Shown here: piece by piece, positions 62,521 through 64,000 of the stretch
Layout of the letters: each line of letters starts with the position of its first letter
Numbering within the stretch: position 1 is the stretch's first letter
Source: Pictodentalium vernedei
Lineage: Eukaryota > Mollusca > Scaphopoda > Dentaliida > Dentaliidae
Assembly: GCA_031216915.1 (NCBI GenBank)
Contig: CM062289.1
Location: 444,874,910-444,938,909, forward strand
Reading direction: 5' to 3'
DNA: 64,000 bases
Position numbers and translations under genes: made by a program
The notes under the pieces: model-generated
Database searches by the model: none
Told to the model about the DNA's origin: nothing
The model's input: the letters and a program-made list of their open reading frames with translations, nothing else

Positions 62521-63888
62521 CGAGAAAGATTTTGAAAATAAAGCCCTGAAAGGGGGCATAAAATTGATTCTAGTAACTGAAATGCCAACACATTTATGAT
62601 AGAATTATCAGGTTATTATTATTTGGTATTATTCCGGGAATTGAATATGTGCTAAACAAATGCTCAAGCTTAGAACTTCGTGCAATTCACACTGTCCTAA
62701 CATTAAATCGGATCTCATGGAGGAATGATCAATTTTCGATGTTTCATCATTTTGTAACTGCGAATAATGGAATTAACTCAGGGTAACGATTTTGCATGAT
62801 GTGATTTTCTTGAAGTGCACACACGCTCCCACCCAGCCCCCTGTCGCCACATCCCTGAACACAAGCAGCGTTTGAGCTTCTGAAATTTCGGGTTCAGTCT
62901 GAAGGTACATTAGCTGAAACATTGCTTGTGTTTAGCGGAACTATTGATTTCATTTCTTATAATTTTTGTTATTATTCAAACACGAACTGAACTGTGTACG
63001 TTTGTACTCTTGTGGTAATCCTCTCTACATATTCTGCAGACCTCACAATCCGTCCGAAAGCCAAAACCCTCTAGATCAATCCCACAACACAAACGACTCC
63101 AAAGTTCTCAGCACAAACGCCCTTAAGGAAATTGATAAAAGACCTCTACACAAAACCCCTCATATTTTCTTCTTTTGGAAGAAACTATATTTGACATTAA
63201 AATGAGGAACAAAACCTTTACTTTATGGATCTTTTGAAAACTTCGATTCACTTTTATCCAACAAAAAAATTATAAAATATCACAAATTGCACAAAACAGA
63301 GTAGCGTACACAGAAATCAAAATATCAGTACAAAAATGTAATGGATAATGCAAACTTTGACATAAGGCTGTTGAGTGCTGACTTCAGAATATCCAATTCT
63401 TGTGATTGGGTTACACAGAATATACATCAAAGTGACCGCACCCCCATAGTTGGAGGTAACAAAATGGACATATACTAAAACTGAGAGTCGTTTTCTATAT
63501 CATTTGTAACATTTCAATTGTATGTCATGATGAGAAGTATCATCAAACGCGCGCAGTGACGAGTTGGAGGCGAGCACGAGAGTATTCCACTCTCGTCGAC
63601 AGGAACCGGTTCAAAATAGCCCGGATTAAATATAAATAGAGAAAATCGGGTTTGATGGGTCGAAATGGGTAGAAACGAGGATTATGAAAGAATTCGAACC
63701 ACCAAAAATACTTTTATGCAGTCGGAAATACCTTTGGGGATCCTTTTGCACTGATTGCTGTCAAGGTAGGAATGAAAAATGAGGACATGGGAAAAGACGA
63801 GAAAAATATAACTTCCGTTTCGGTTATTTATTTGTGATACTCTTTGGGTTGTTTTTGCCAGTTTTTGACATTGACGGGTTGTTTCGAC
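62521..63888. other. Intron/intergenic sequence; one weak candidate exon
   Basis: At 63040-63126 an acceptor-like CTCTACATATTCTGCAG precedes 28 open codons (phase 0, compatible with the exon at 62018-62190) ending in TAA. Coding nature is unsupported by domain or composition. Nothing else in the interval is recognisable. Confidence 0.25.
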
Positions 63889-64000
63889 CAGGGTTGGGGC
63901 GAATACATTGTAAATGTATTGAATACGAATACGAATACTTTGAAATTTTATGAATACGAATTCGAATACGAATACACAAATTTCAAATGTATTGAATACG
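63889..64000 (+). mobile_element. Possible hAT-like transposon terminus, cut by the window end
   Basis: CAGGGTTGGGGCGAATACAT is followed by repeated GAATACGAATACGAATAC and TTGAATACGAATTCG. CAGGGTTGGG-type termini are common in animal hAT elements. The other end lies outside the window, so this is a tentative call. Confidence 0.35.

Overview
This window looks like a repeat-dominated stretch of a metazoan nuclear genome, most plausibly a marine invertebrate. The evidence is tRNA-headed and 5S-rRNA-headed SINEs with target-site duplications, a decayed APE-type LINE carrying a 2A peptide motif, many palindromic MITEs with TTAA or 8-bp target duplications, simple repeats, and spliceosomal-type splice sites. 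I see no bacterial operon, CRISPR array, rRNA array or intact functional tRNA. The taxon cannot be fixed from the sequence; a deuterostome or lophotrochozoan would both fit. One 100-base N run (39341-39440) shows that this is a scaffold.

Region 1 (1-20 kb) is a MITE and SINE field. It holds two hAT-like MITEs (38-632, 12991-13508), a piggyBac-like TTAA MITE group in two subfamilies (A and B) built around a long central palindrome, several unrelated hairpin elements, and SINEs in which a tRNA-like or a 5S-like head is joined to one shared body and tail. A decayed 130-240 bp tandem repeat (17.2-18.8 kb) and an (AAT)n/(ATT)n palindromic microsatellite follow.

Region 2 (20.4-29.5 kb) holds a dead non-LTR retrotransposon (20396 to about 24620). 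It shows a 2A motif, an AP endonuclease, a reverse transcriptase with FADD, and a C-terminal Cys-X-Cys/His/Cys motif. It is broken by three frameshifts and one stop. Two further LINE C-terminal fragments lie at 25859-26450 (minus) and 28845-29320 (plus), along with more MITEs and a SINE.

Region 3 (30.35-39.34 kb) is a chain of inverted modules: long arms capped by tandem arrays of a hairpin-forming unit (TTGCGTTATTTCGCAA plus a short linker), joined head to head at about 35192 and 38550. It resembles a Foldback-type element with complex terminal repeats. I cannot match it to a named family.

Region 4 (39.44-60.71 kb) is a macrosatellite. Four nearly identical 3.67-kb units run on the plus strand; after a sharp inversion at 54250 there are two complete and one partial units in reverse orientation. 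The reverse units are of a shorter subtype (2.3-2.5 kb) that lacks a 1165-bp segment. No credible protein is encoded; the unit is made of nested sub-repeats with TATA-like and other promoter-like motifs.

Region 5 (60.7-64 kb) returns to ordinary sequence: one MITE, a SINE with a third head type, and the only convincing host coding sequence, a 173-bp proline-rich exon (62018-62190) with good splice sites. The window ends inside what looks like another hAT-like terminus. Apart from this exon and the LINE remains, the short ORFs of the window appear to be chance or repeat-encoded reading frames.
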